Source: a virus
Direction: 5' to 3' (one strand)
DNA: 64,000 nucleotides
Virus record (IMG/VR): IMGVR_UViG_3300008110_000025
Span: 1 to 64,000 of that record
Shown piece after piece: positions 1-6,875 of this stretch; position 1 is the first letter of the stretch; each line of letters opens with the position of its first letter. The position numbers and the translations under genes are program-made. The notes under the pieces are model-generated. The model had not been told where the DNA came from and searched no databases. It was given only the letters and a program-made list of their open reading frames with translations.

Positions 1-4
1 AAGA

Positions 5-184
5 TTAAAAGTGAATATAAATTGGATTACGTGTTAATTCGAAGAGCCTTCCACTGACAGTGAGACGTTTCTTTAGGTTTGATTTCATCCCTGTGTCATC
101 TGATGGCTCTTCTGATAGAAGTCTTCTACGTTCTACACGTAGATTGATAACTTCTATTTGTTGATCTAAGGTTAGTTCTTCCAT
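5..184 (-). CDS. Small hypothetical protein (59 aa)
   Basis: The reading frame starts at an ATG at 184 and stops with TAA at 5-7, giving 59 residues beginning MEELTLDQQIEVINLR. I do not recognise it. It is charged (many Glu, Arg and Lys), with no membrane segment and a probable helical N-terminal half. Its ATG lies two bases after the stop of the preceding 30-residue gene, so both are probably translated from one minus-strand transcript that continues out of the window. Support is mainly the tight packing with the upstream gene and the absence of another explanation for the stretch. Confidence 0.55.
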   Translation of the reverse strand: MEELTLDQQIEVINLRVERRRLLSEEPSDDTGMKSNLKKRLTVSGRLFELTRNPIYIHF

Positions 185-186
185 AG

Positions 187-279
187 TTAATAATTAGAAT
201 TGTTTTTAGTTTGTTTGTAAAGATCATAGATAGCATGTGCTAACAAGCACCCTACTATTGTTAGAAATAAGGTAAACAT
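187..279 (-). CDS. Very small single-pass membrane protein (30 aa)
   Basis: The frame runs from ATG 279 to TAA 187-189 and encodes about 18 hydrophobic residues (MFTLFLTIVGCLLAHAIYD) followed by a polar, Lys/Asn-rich tail. This is the pattern of a minimal single-span inner-membrane protein with its tail in the cytoplasm. It sits directly behind the tRNA-Arg gene and two bases before the next ATG, so translation is probably coupled. Small membrane proteins like this are common among early genes of Bacteroidetes phages; no function can be given. Confidence 0.5.
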   Translation of the reverse strand: MFTLFLTIVGCLLAHAIYDLYKQTKNNSNY

Positions 280-299
280 GGTTAATAAAATTTGATTAG

Positions 300-373
300 T
301 ACCCCCATCAGGATTCGAACCTGAGGCCCACAGATTAGAAATCTGTTGCTCTATCCAACTGAGCTATGGAGGC
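300..373 (-). tRNA. tRNA-Arg (anticodon UCU)
   Basis: Full cloverleaf on the minus strand: 7-bp acceptor (GCCTCCA with TGGGGGT, two G-U pairs), D-arm GCTC/GAGC, anticodon stem ACAGA/TCTGT around loop TTTCTAA (anticodon TCT), T-arm with GGTTCGAATCC, discriminator A at 300. CCA is not encoded. It reads AGA, the main Arg codon of most genes in the window, so it probably supplements the host supply during late expression. Confidence 0.95.
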
Positions 374-378
374 ATTTG

Positions 379-471
379 TAGTCAGGACAGGACTCGAACC
401 TGTAAAAAGGTAGGCTATGTACACTTGCCGTTTGAAGAACACTTGCAATTACTCATTTCTGCCACCTGACT
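379..471 (-). tRNA. Type II tRNA-like gene, anticodon unresolved (Leu-like body)
   Basis: Acceptor AGTCAGG pairs perfectly with CCTGACT, and the T-arm ACAGG-TTCGAGT-CCTGT is canonical; discriminator is A at 379. The 93-nt length and a possible variable arm (AAG-GTA with TAC-CTT around CATAGCC) indicate a long-variable-arm tRNA, and the D-arm start TGGCAGAAATG resembles tRNA-Leu. The anticodon arm is poor: only three consecutive pairs form around TCTTCAA, while reading TTCAAAC as the loop would give CAA (Leu) with a bulged stem. An 8-nt direct repeat (421-428 and 439-446) spans this part. It may be degenerate or unusually folded. Confidence 0.65.
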
Positions 472-506
472 AAAAATAGAAGAGGGGGAGTCAGCTACAC
501 CCCCCT
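472..506 (-). terminator. Hairpin with T-rich tail upstream of the tRNA pair
   Basis: Read on the minus strand, an AGGGGG/CCCCCT stem (484-488 with 500-505) with an 11-nt loop is followed by TCTTCTATTTTTA. It lies between the 98 aa gene and the tRNA-like gene and could be an attenuator or a transcript end separating messenger from tRNA. Confidence 0.45.
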
Positions 507-565
507 GTTGAATTACTGGTCAGACTTAAAAGTTACTCGAGTCGTTTTAAATCCAAGGTTTCTGT

Positions 566-862
566 TCACTCTTCTAAATTTTCAAAGTTATTATTCTCAT
601 CTATATCTGATATCTTAAGTCCCCACATGAGATCAAACCATTGATACTCTGTGTCAGCCTTGTAGTAGCTAGACTTAAGCTCTCTCTTTAGATAACGAAT
701 AGCATAATCCTTGAATGCATTTGATTGTTCTTGAGTCATTGTAAACTCGTGATACCACTCATCTTTACGATCTACTATATCATCGTAAGTCTGTGGTATA
801 TGAGCATACTCAAACATCTTGTTAATCAAATGCTTTACTATTTTCTGTGCATCTACTCTCAT
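566..862 (-). CDS. Conserved-type small phage protein (98 aa), function unknown
   Basis: The 98-residue product is charged and mostly helical in appearance, with a Trp-rich core near residues 73-84 (QWFDLMWGLKISD) and an acidic C-terminus. I recall proteins with this style of motif as small uncharacterised genes of Bacteroidetes phages, but no function is known to me. The start ATG overlaps the stop of the preceding CxxC protein by four bases (ATGA), which supports both start choices and translational coupling. No signal peptide or membrane segment is visible. Confidence 0.7.
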   Translation of the reverse strand: MRVDAQKIVKHLINKMFEYAHIPQTYDDIVDRKDEWYHEFTMTQEQSNAFKDYAIRYLKRELKSSYYKADTEYQWFDLMWGLKISDIDENNNFENLEE

Positions 863-1140
863 TGATCATCCCTCCAATCATCTGCATGATCATCTAAATA
901 ACACTGTCTACATAGACTACTTTCATCATGTACTTTTTGATAGCACTCATCATAGAAATCATCTTCTGTCATGTGCTCATCTGGATTAGCAATAGATTTA
1001 TTAGCCTCTTCAGCTTTTGATGCTGCCATGCTTCTTGCAATATCCCCCATTTCTGCAGTATCACAGTATGGACAGTACTCATGTAGCTGATTCCAGGGTG
1101 CTTTTGGGTCATGTTCTGCCCCTAATGGATAATTACTCAT
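859..1140 (-). CDS. Putative zinc-ribbon protein (93 aa)
   Basis: Two Cys pairs are visible, CPYC at residues 23-26 and CRQC at 77-80, with a further Cys at 66. This spacing fits a small zinc-binding fold interrupted by an acidic helical insert; metal binding is inferred. The N-terminus (MSNYPLGAEHDPKAPWN) is of a kind common in small uncharacterised phage proteins. It overlaps the gene on either side by 4 and 8 bases, so it is part of a tightly packed minus-strand operon with the DNA polymerase upstream. The role is unknown; a nucleic-acid or protein adaptor is possible. Confidence 0.7.
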   Translation of the reverse strand: MSNYPLGAEHDPKAPWNQLHEYCPYCDTAEMGDIARSMAASKAEEANKSIANPDEHMTEDDFYDECYQKVHDESSLCRQCYLDDHADDWRDDQ

Positions 1141-1483
1141 GTTCTTGTAGTTTTTGATTTAGTAATGTGTCTAATTTACCTTCGTTGTATAGTTGTAATA
1201 ACAGGACAATATCAGGGAGTTTATAGTAATCTAACTCAGCTATTAGTTTAGCAAACTTGTCCATTGTCTCTGTTACCAAAGGCATTTGAACTCCGTCTGC
1301 ATCCCACATAGCCATGATAGTTTTACCATGCTCCTTAACAATAGTATCAACAGTTTGCTTTAATGATTGCTTAGTTCTGTGATTATAAAACCACTTGATA
1401 CTTTCGCAATTATCTGATGCATACACTGATACCTGTAACCACATTAATAGATTAAGTACTTTGATTTGCTCTTCTTGTGTCAT
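1133..1483 (-). CDS. Hypothetical protein (116 aa)
   Basis: This 116-residue protein is Leu-rich and probably all alpha-helical, with heptad-like hydrophobic spacing at both ends and no recognised motif. It begins one base downstream of the DNA polymerase stop (1485) and overlaps the next gene by eight bases, so it is co-transcribed with the polymerase. Its position suggests a replication-associated or early function, but this is context only. Confidence 0.65.
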   Translation of the reverse strand: MTQEEQIKVLNLLMWLQVSVYASDNCESIKWFYNHRTKQSLKQTVDTIVKEHGKTIMAMWDADGVQMPLVTETMDKFAKLIAELDYYKLPDIVLLLQLYNEGKLDTLLNQKLQEHE

Positions 1484-1484
1484 G

Positions 1485-3407
1485 TTACTTACTCCACACT
1501 TTAGTTATTGATGTCTCTGCTTTTAGTAGTCCGTTACGTATGATTTTATTAGCAGCTCTCTCCATCTCCTCAGTCATATAGATCTTCCATTCCTCTGCAA
1601 AATACTCAGGGCAAATGGTGTCTATCTGATCGTGAACAGTCATTACTATCTTAACAGGATAATTATGTTTCTTGATTCTTTTATAAAGATATACAAGTGC
1701 TAATTTAGTCATATCTGCTGAACTACCCTGAATTGGGGTATTCTTAGATGCTCTCTCAATAGATCCAAGCTCCATAAAGCTGTCTCTATCTCCGTACATT
1801 TTTGGGGTCCAGCTGTCAAACCATCTCTTCCTATAGAATGGGAAGAACGTAGTAACAAACCCGTACCTCTTTCCAAACTCTCCCTGATCCTCAAGGAATC
1901 TTTTAATAGCAGGGAAAGCTTTGAAATACTTATCAATCAAATCCTTTGCTTCAGTCATTGAACAGTTAATAGTCTCACTAAGTTTCTTAGGCCCCATTCC
2001 ATAAGCCAATCCAAAGTTGATTGTCTTAACCTGTGTCCTAAGCTTCTTGTGTTCCTTGCATTCACACTTCTGTGTATACTGATAGTAAGTACAACCATCT
2101 TCTGCTGCATTCTTCCACACTGGTCCGAATACTAACTCAGCACATACAGAGTGTAAGTCTTCATTATTACGTAGTGACTTGAGGAATACAGGATCTCCAG
2201 AACCGTAAGCAATTACATTCAACTCTTGGCTTGAGTAATCAGAGGATACAAACACCCATCCATGTGGAGCAACAAAACAATTACGATACTCATTAGTTGC
2301 TGGTATCTGTTGCATATTAGGTTCACTAGATGACACACGACCTGTGTCTAGTATCTGTTGAAAGTTAGTATGCACCTTACCATCACAACTAATGTAGCTG
2401 TTAAAGTTTGTTCCAAATGCTGATGCTAGTTTACTCTTCTCCTTGTACTTGATGTACTCATCAATCAATGGATGCTTATAACGATAAGGAGCTAGCTTCT
2501 TACCATTTACATCCTCAATCTTAGGGAATAAAGTCTGGAATATCTTAAGCACTTGGCTTGGGCTGTCCCAGTTAACTGTTGAATCCTTTAACTCTGACTC
2601 ATCTAAGAATAAGTCTAGTTGTTTCTTCGCTCTGTACATTTCGAACTCTGAATAGGATAAAAGGCTCGTGTCTAATTGTTTCCCTAAAAGGAAACTTTCT
2701 TGCTTATTCCTATCAGCTAGCTTCTTCCATTGAATGGTGTCAATCTCTAGCCCATTGTACTCAATCTCAGAGAATACAACAACAGCTTGATTCTCGAGTT
2801 TAGCTACATTGCTTAGAGTCTGAAGTTGTAATAGATCTACTTGTTGAAAGTAAATGTCTATTAGATACTCAACGTCCTTAGCACCATAGATAATTTGAGA
2901 GTCATCAAATGGAGTTGATGATGTTTGAGTAAACCTATTACGCACAGACTTATCTAACTCTTTATCAAGATATCTCTTGACAAGCTTAGCCAGTCCAAAT
3001 CCGTAATCAGTTTTCCCACAGTGTAAAATCTTTTCGCATAGGTATGTATCATGAATGTTTACAGTATCTATCTTAAGATAATGCTTAATGAACTTGTAAT
3101 CAAACTTTGCATTGTGGAATACTTTTACGATATCCTCATTGTTTAATACTCTGTTCAATTGCACCTGATCTGCATAAGTTAGATCTCTACAATCAATTAC
3201 ATACTGACGCTCTGCATCACCGATTTGCAGCATAAGTAGTTTCTTACATGTAAAATCAAATCCTTCTGTCTCTGTATCTACGCCTAATACCTTACTGGTT
3301 AGTAGATCTTCAACAGCTTCTTCAATTGTACATGATTTAAAACTACTCGCTATCAGTGCTTGGTTCTTGCTGATAAAGAAAATGTTGTTCATGTTGTTGT
3401 TGTGCAA
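1485..3407 (-). CDS. polA: Family A DNA polymerase with 3'-5' exonuclease domain
   Basis: This is the replicative polymerase of the phage (dNTP addition with proofreading, in the cytoplasm). The N-terminal DEDD exonuclease has Exo I VDTETEG (about 43-49), Exo II FHNAKFDYKF (97-106) and Exo III YGAKDVEYLID (174-184). The polymerase domain has motif A DYSSQEL (near 388), motif B KTINFGLAYG (near 460, with the Arg, Lys, Phe and Tyr of the O-helix) and motif C VHDQ (near 590). All catalytic Asp residues are present. Motif C has Gln where most family members have Glu. There is no 5'-3' exonuclease domain, and 640 aa is normal for phage enzymes. A second in-frame Met (NNIFF) lies five codons in and could be the real start. 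Confidence 0.95.
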   Translation of the reverse strand: MHNNNMNNIFFISKNQALIASSFKSCTIEEAVEDLLTSKVLGVDTETEGFDFTCKKLLMLQIGDAERQYVIDCRDLTYADQVQLNRVLNNEDIVKVFHNAKFDYKFIKHYLKIDTVNIHDTYLCEKILHCGKTDYGFGLAKLVKRYLDKELDKSVRNRFTQTSSTPFDDSQIIYGAKDVEYLIDIYFQQVDLLQLQTLSNVAKLENQAVVVFSEIEYNGLEIDTIQWKKLADRNKQESFLLGKQLDTSLLSYSEFEMYRAKKQLDLFLDESELKDSTVNWDSPSQVLKIFQTLFPKIEDVNGKKLAPYRYKHPLIDEYIKYKEKSKLASAFGTNFNSYISCDGKVHTNFQQILDTGRVSSSEPNMQQIPATNEYRNCFVAPHGWVFVSSDYSSQELNVIAYGSGDPVFLKSLRNNEDLHSVCAELVFGPVWKNAAEDGCTYYQYTQKCECKEHKKLRTQVKTINFGLAYGMGPKKLSETINCSMTEAKDLIDKYFKAFPAIKRFLEDQGEFGKRYGFVTTFFPFYRKRWFDSWTPKMYGDRDSFMELGSIERASKNTPIQGSSADMTKLALVYLYKRIKKHNYPVKIVMTVHDQIDTICPEYFAEEWKIYMTEEMERAANKIIRNGLLKAETSITKVWSK

Positions 3408-3576
3408 TTTTGTGGTAAATATAAGCCATCACATTGGCAGCAAATTCTACGTCATATGATGCATTACCAAACTGGAAGTGTTTCTCTCCACGTTCAGCAG
3501 CCATCATAGCTTGTAGTTCAAAGGCTTGATAAGTCCCAGACTCCATCAAGTCAAATACTAATTTCATTCTCGACAT
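3343..3576 (-). CDS. Hypothetical protein overlapping polymerase start (77 aa)
   Basis: I choose the ATG at 3576 (MSRMKLVFDLMESGTYQ) because the longer frame up to 3678 runs through sequence unlike a coding start. The product is helical and Gln/His-rich at the C-terminus, with no recognised domain. Its last about 20 codons overlap the start of the DNA polymerase gene in another frame, which may couple translation of the two. It is the first protein gene after the tRNA at 3734-3814. Confidence 0.55.
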   Translation of the reverse strand: MSRMKLVFDLMESGTYQAFELQAMMAAERGEKHFQFGNASYDVEFAANVMAYIYHKIAQQQHEQHFLYQQEPSTDSE

Positions 3577-3733
3577 ACAGTTATTGATTTTTAATTGTTT
3601 CGTAACTAGTAACAAACGGACAGTGTCCCTTGTTTTCTCTTGATTATATACCAGAGAACAGACAGCAGGTAACCCCAAACCTGCTATAGTCTATTCAATG
3701 GTTATTCGTAAGTACACAATGATAGGGTTTTTG

Positions 3734-3814
3734 AAATCAGGATGGGATTCGAACCCATACCTCTGCAAGAGTTCAACGGAACTTGCAGTGCTCTACCAGT
3801 TGAGCTACCTGATT
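3734..3814 (-). tRNA. tRNA-like gene with enlarged anticodon hairpin
   Basis: Acceptor AATCAGG/CCTGATT, D-arm GCTC-AACTGGTA-GAGC, a 5-nt variable loop and T-arm ATGGG-TTCGAAT-CCCAT are all canonical. The anticodon arm is not: a 7-bp stem CTGCAAG/CTTGCAG closes a 12-nt loop (3770-3781) that can itself fold as GTTC/GAAC. With a normal 5-bp stem, 16 nt instead of 7 remain. No simple excision of the extra nine bases leaves a U33 in the canonical 5-bp frame, so I cannot assign the amino acid. The discriminator would be T. It may need processing, or it may be a tRNA mimic. Confidence 0.7.
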
Positions 3815-3827
3815 TACTCAGCTATGA

Positions 3828-4433
3828 TTAGCTGAAGAACGGACTAGAGTCAAAGCTCTTACCAGCAGGAATGCCAGTAGATACGTTTGACTTAACAGCA
3901 TCAGGCTCAAGGAAGTCATGATTAGCTTTGTTAAACACTACACGAGTGTTAGCAAAGATGTACATGCCCTTGTGAGTGATGAAGTCTCCATCTTTACCAC
4001 GACGTTTAGCCGCAGTTTCGATGTTGCTTGCCTGCCAATCTGTAGGAGTTACAGTCTCGAAAACTTCTACTTTCATTGGGAAGGCTTCACCATTGATGTG
4101 AGCTACTGGATTGATGACATTCAATGGGAGAATCTCACGTCCCATTTGGTCAACCTCCCAATCAGCATCATCCATCAGGTTGATGTTGAGATAAACTGAA
4201 GCATCCTTAGCTTCAGCAGTAAGCCAAGCACGACGAGCACCATTACCTTGTGAGAAACGGTCGTCTGACTTGTTAAAGATAGCAAGTGGGTTTGCTGCAG
4301 TAGACTGTGTTTTGACAATCTCAGCAAATTCCAATTGAATCTTACCTCCATTAACCTTACGAGCTTGGAGTAAAAGGGTTTGACCCACTTGCAATCCCTG
4401 CAATGAGCCACTGTTGATTGTGTTGTTCATCAT
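3828..4433 (-). CDS. Putative single-stranded DNA-binding protein (201 aa)
   Basis: No family motif is certain. The 201-residue protein is rich in beta-type sequence, and its C-terminus ends in a flexible Ser-rich tail closing with SSPFFS, somewhat like SSB tails that end in a Phe-containing tip. It lies just upstream of the tRNA and DNA polymerase in the same orientation. All Arg codons I checked are CGT, like the major capsid gene and unlike most neighbours, which suggests a protein made in large amounts. Abundance, tail and position agree with an SSB, but this is inference; an unrelated abundant early protein is also possible. The stop lies 13 bases before the tRNA. Confidence 0.45.
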   Translation of the reverse strand: MMNNTINSGSLQGLQVGQTLLLQARKVNGGKIQLEFAEIVKTQSTAANPLAIFNKSDDRFSQGNGARRAWLTAEAKDASVYLNINLMDDADWEVDQMGREILPLNVINPVAHINGEAFPMKVEVFETVTPTDWQASNIETAAKRRGKDGDFITHKGMYIFANTRVVFNKANHDFLEPDAVKSNVSTGIPAGKSFDSSPFFS

Positions 4434-4531
4434 GATTTTGATGATTAAATAATAAATTAAATGAATGAATTGATTTTACCACTCTGCATTAAAGGGCTTG
4501 TGACCTTCAGTTGTTACACTGGCTGCATTAG

Positions 4532-4551
4532 TAAAAGGGGACTAAGCCCCT
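4532..4551 (-). terminator. Short rho-independent terminator
   Basis: On the minus strand AGGGG-CTTAGT-CCCCT followed by TTTT; the 5' arm includes the end of the preceding gene (stop TAG at 4542-4544). Stem of five G-C-rich pairs, short T run, so probably a weak or partial terminator separating this gene from the 201 aa gene. Confidence 0.55.
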
Positions 4552-4910
4552 GTAAACATTCTAACTAGATCAGCATGATCGTCATTAGTTTGTGGATCAA
4601 TCTTAGGAAGCTCAGGCATCCCAAGTTGTTTAGCTGAATAGACATAGTGATCTATATAACCCCATCCATTACTTAGATTATATGTAGTCTTTACATATTC
4701 TTCTAAGGCTTTCTCGATATCTCTATCCCAAGCATTATGGAGTTTACGATACTCATGTAATGTCAGACCATCGAGTCTAGGAGTATAGCCCATGTCAAAC
4801 CATGAGCTATATCCTGTACTAACTCGCACTTTCTCAGCAACAAATGTGATGATAGGAAACGGTATTGTTTCTTCTATCTCAACTCTCTTGATGTAGGTAA
4901 GTGTCTTCAT
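4542..4910 (-). CDS. Hypothetical protein (122 aa)
   Basis: I start the gene at ATG 4910 (MKTLTYIKRVEIEET), one base after the stop of the upstream gene, rather than at the longer in-frame ATG at 4961 inside that gene. The product has aromatic-rich segments (SSWFDMGYTP, NGWGYIDHYVY) and a probable mixed alpha/beta fold, with no family I can name. It ends inside a terminator hairpin, so it closes a minus-strand transcription unit. Confidence 0.65.
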   Translation of the reverse strand: MKTLTYIKRVEIEETIPFPIITFVAEKVRVSTGYSSWFDMGYTPRLDGLTLHEYRKLHNAWDRDIEKALEEYVKTTYNLSNGWGYIDHYVYSAKQLGMPELPKIDPQTNDDHADLVRMFTGA

Positions 4911-4911
4911 A

Positions 4912-5460
4912 TTAGTAGCTGATTCTATCTGATTCATCACCATCGAAATAAGTGCACTCATCAGGTGTAACTAACTTGAATAGATAGTGATTACCTTTAG
5001 AAGATATCAAATGGTATGTATTCGGCATGCATGAATTAACAGCAGCTACAACATCCCACCATCTGAGATCACCCCATCTTTCTGCTAACCCACCATACTC
5101 TTCATATGATACTATCTTACCATCAGCAGTAGCTTCGAATACATATGTCTCGCAAGCATCATCACTGATAGATGCAATGATGTATTCTGGTACATTAGGA
5201 CGTTCACGATACTGACGATACTCTGAGTCATCATCTGGATTAGCATCCTCATTGACCATATCAATGAACCACTCAGGTGTAGATTCTTCAGGAATGATGC
5301 ATTCTTCCTCTATTACTTTATACTTAGAGGGATCCATACCTAATCCAATGGAGTGATCTATCTCTGCCCACTCTCCGTGATGATCTTTGTACATCACTGT
5401 CTTGCCTTCAATCCATGCAATATATACAGGGAGAAGTTCTTTAGCTCTTTCTCTTGTCAT
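4912..5460 (-). CDS. Hypothetical acidic protein (182 aa)
   Basis: The start chosen is ATG 5460 (MTRERAKELLPVYIAWIEGK); a helix of the type RERAKELLP..AW.EGK is a frequent N-terminal element in uncharacterised phage proteins, which I take from general familiarity. The upstream in-frame Met at 5520 adds an unlikely leader. The rest is acidic, with a Trp-rich stretch (ERWGDLRWWDVVAAVNS). No enzyme motif or membrane segment is visible. One base separates it from the next gene, so they form an operon. Confidence 0.65.
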   Translation of the reverse strand: MTRERAKELLPVYIAWIEGKTVMYKDHHGEWAEIDHSIGLGMDPSKYKVIEEECIIPEESTPEWFIDMVNEDANPDDDSEYRQYRERPNVPEYIIASISDDACETYVFEATADGKIVSYEEYGGLAERWGDLRWWDVVAAVNSCMPNTYHLISSKGNHYLFKLVTPDECTYFDGDESDRISY

Positions 5461-5553
5461 GATTTTATATGTGTTTGTTATTGATTTAAAAGTAAATAAC
5501 GGTTTAAGCCTCACCGTCAAGCCACTATTGTATGAAGTCCAATAGTTAAAGTC

Positions 5554-5748
5554 CTATCTATTCCACCCACAACCACCATTGTCTTGTTTGACAAAGTTGT
5601 GATTGTGTGTAGATCTTAAATGATCTTGATAATAGCTACTTTTATTAGTAGCACAAGATGACATTAGTATTATCACTAGGATAATACCTAAGATAACAAG
5701 TGCAAAGCTTGTTAAATCTTCAGCAAATTTAGTCTTAGTATTTCTCAT
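5554..5748 (-). CDS. Small membrane-anchored or lipoprotein-like protein (64 aa)
   Basis: A hydrophobic segment (about residues 14-29, LTSFALVILGIILVII) is followed by LMSSC at 28-32, close to a lipobox with Met instead of Leu at -3. The mature part would be about 33 polar residues with several His and Asn and a GGCGWNR end. If processed, it would be a small periplasm-facing lipoprotein, as expected for a superinfection-exclusion or lysis accessory protein; if not processed, it is a single-span membrane protein. Twelve bases separate it from the next membrane gene upstream. Confidence 0.6.
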   Translation of the reverse strand: MRNTKTKFAEDLTSFALVILGIILVIILMSSCATNKSSYYQDHLRSTHNHNFVKQDNGGCGWNR

Positions 5749-5760
5749 AGTGTTATATTA

Positions 5761-6027
5761 TTAGAACTTGAGAGTTTGATTAAGACTAATACGTTTACGT
5801 TCAGCACGTTCTTCCATCTCCATGCTATATACTACAACGTATATGATGGTGATGATTACAGTTGCAAAGCCCATCCCGAATTGATAGTCACCACTCATGA
5901 TATCCATGAAGTAATGATGGAGGTTAAGCATGATTGCTGCATGTAATACAGCAGGAGTAATGAATGTAACGGTAGCAACTACTGCAATCTGAGTAATTAC
6001 TTTGATGAAATTAAGTGTGTAATTCAT
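5761..6027 (-). CDS. Two-span membrane protein (88 aa)
   Basis: Two hydrophobic stretches are visible, about residues 8-37 (IKVITQIAVVATVTFITPAV region) and 52-67 (GFATVIITIIYVVVYS), followed by a charged amphipathic tail (MEMEERAERKRISL). The topology suggests a small inner-membrane protein with a cytoplasmic C-terminus. I do not recognise the family. It forms a pair with the downstream lipoprotein-like gene and lies below a 350-base non-coding stretch that may hold its promoter. Confidence 0.6.
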   Translation of the reverse strand: MNYTLNFIKVITQIAVVATVTFITPAVLHAAIMLNLHHYFMDIMSGDYQFGMGFATVIITIIYVVVYSMEMEERAERKRISLNQTLKF

Positions 6028-6200
6028 GATGATTTAAGTTATTGATATTGATTTAAGTTATTGAATACAAGAGTAACACTTTAAGCATCAGTGAGAAGCA
6101 GCTATACATATGATACATTTATAGTATGTATTCAATGTGTATTACTATAGGTTATAGCTATACCTTATCTATGCCTATGTTAAGCAAGCATAAGATGATG

Positions 6201-6254
6201 AAGTGTGATACCATGTTATATAACTAATTAGATAGTCATCATGATACCACACTT
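6201..6254. repeat. Imperfect inverted repeat in a gene-free stretch
   Basis: Arms 6201-6215 (AAGTGTGATACCATG) and 6240-6254 (CATGATACCACACTT) match in 13 of 15 positions when one is reversed, with 24 nt between. It lies in the 6028-6378 non-coding stretch, in which I otherwise see only the terminator at 6339-6361 and A/T-rich sequence. It could be a hairpin in the leader of the membrane-protein operon or a protein-binding site. Confidence 0.5.
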
Positions 6255-6338
6255 AATGGATGTGAGAGTATTGGCAATCAATCTCTCCAACACACATAAT
6301 AATTTATTAGTAACGAGTAACAACACGAGAATTAAACC

Positions 6339-6361
6339 AAAAAAAGGGGACGAATGTCCCC
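6339..6361 (-). terminator. Rho-independent terminator
   Basis: GGGGAC/GTCCCC stem (6346-6351 with 6356-6361), 4-nt loop. On the minus strand it is followed by seven T (6339-6345), directly downstream of the 99 aa gene. A T-run also follows on the plus strand (6363-6367), so it may work in both directions. Confidence 0.85.
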
Positions 6362-6378
6362 TCTTTTTAAACGAATGA

Positions 6379-6678
6379 TTACTTCTCTTCGTTTGTGATG
6401 ATGCCCTGTTTACGGGCAGCTTCAACAATCATCTTAAACTTAGGATGTTTGTTGTGAACAAAACGAATCATTTGAGTTTCGTTTGTAAATTGTTCATCGA
6501 GGGATGCAAATCCCACGAATACAACTTTACCGTCAATGACTTCGATTTCATCGTTGTCTTTGAGTACATCACGAGTAGAGAGGATAATACCTGAAAGTTT
6601 ATTCTCCTTGAAACAAAGTGATGCGGAAGCAGCAGCAACCATGTTGCTTGCTTGTTGAACTGGTGTTTTCTTGCTCAT
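6379..6678 (-). CDS. Hypothetical protein, first gene of the minus-strand block (99 aa)
   Basis: I place the start at ATG 6678 (MSKKTPVQQASNMVAAAS); the longer frame to 6738 passes through sequence that looks like an untranslated leader. The product has a helical Ala-rich start, then a beta-rich middle (IILSTRDVLKDNDEIEVIDG) and a basic helical end. No family is recognised. It has its own terminator at 6339-6361, so it is probably a single-gene early transcript from the divergent region. Its function could be regulatory, but nothing in the sequence proves it. Confidence 0.65.
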   Translation of the reverse strand: MSKKTPVQQASNMVAAASASLCFKENKLSGIILSTRDVLKDNDEIEVIDGKVVFVGFASLDEQFTNETQMIRFVHNKHPKFKMIVEAARKQGIITNEEK

Positions 6679-6875
6679 TGTGTTTGAGTTTATGAAGTTT
6701 ACGAATAAATTATTATGGGGGATATACTTATCCTCCAAAACTTAGCGGGGGTCTTTGAATACGTAGGATCTCACTATCAAAAAATTTCCCCAGTTAAAAA
6801 AATTTTATGTCAAGTTTTCTGTGCAGTTAACTCGTAACATTTTTCACATTAGATTTGTTACAAAATTCTAACTAA
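6679..6875. promoter_or_regulatory. Divergent intergenic region with host-like promoter
   Basis: This 197-base A/T-rich stretch separates the two genome blocks. On the plus strand TAGATTTG at 6850-6857 matches the Bacteroidetes -7 element TAnnTTTG and lies 19 bases before the ATG at 6876; no clear TTTG -33 box is at the right distance. A 12-mer (CAGTTAACTCGT) at 6824-6835 recurs inside the next gene at 6892-6903. A minus-strand promoter must also lie here, but I see no good match. Confidence 0.55.

Noticed and set aside
379-471. Reading the irregular tRNA as an opal suppressor (loop CTTCAAA, anticodon TCA)
   Set aside because: The flanking bases cannot form a stem in that register (mismatches at most positions) and TGA works as a normal stop codon in the window.
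3918-4199. Plus-strand open frame opposite the 201 aa gene
   Set aside because: It is antisense to a gene with consistent CGT codon use and lacks any neighbour on that strand.
6028-6378. Possible small gene on the minus strand (6228-6428) in the gene-free stretch
   Set aside because: It runs through the terminator at 6339-6361 and overlaps the end of the 99 aa gene; composition is not protein-like.
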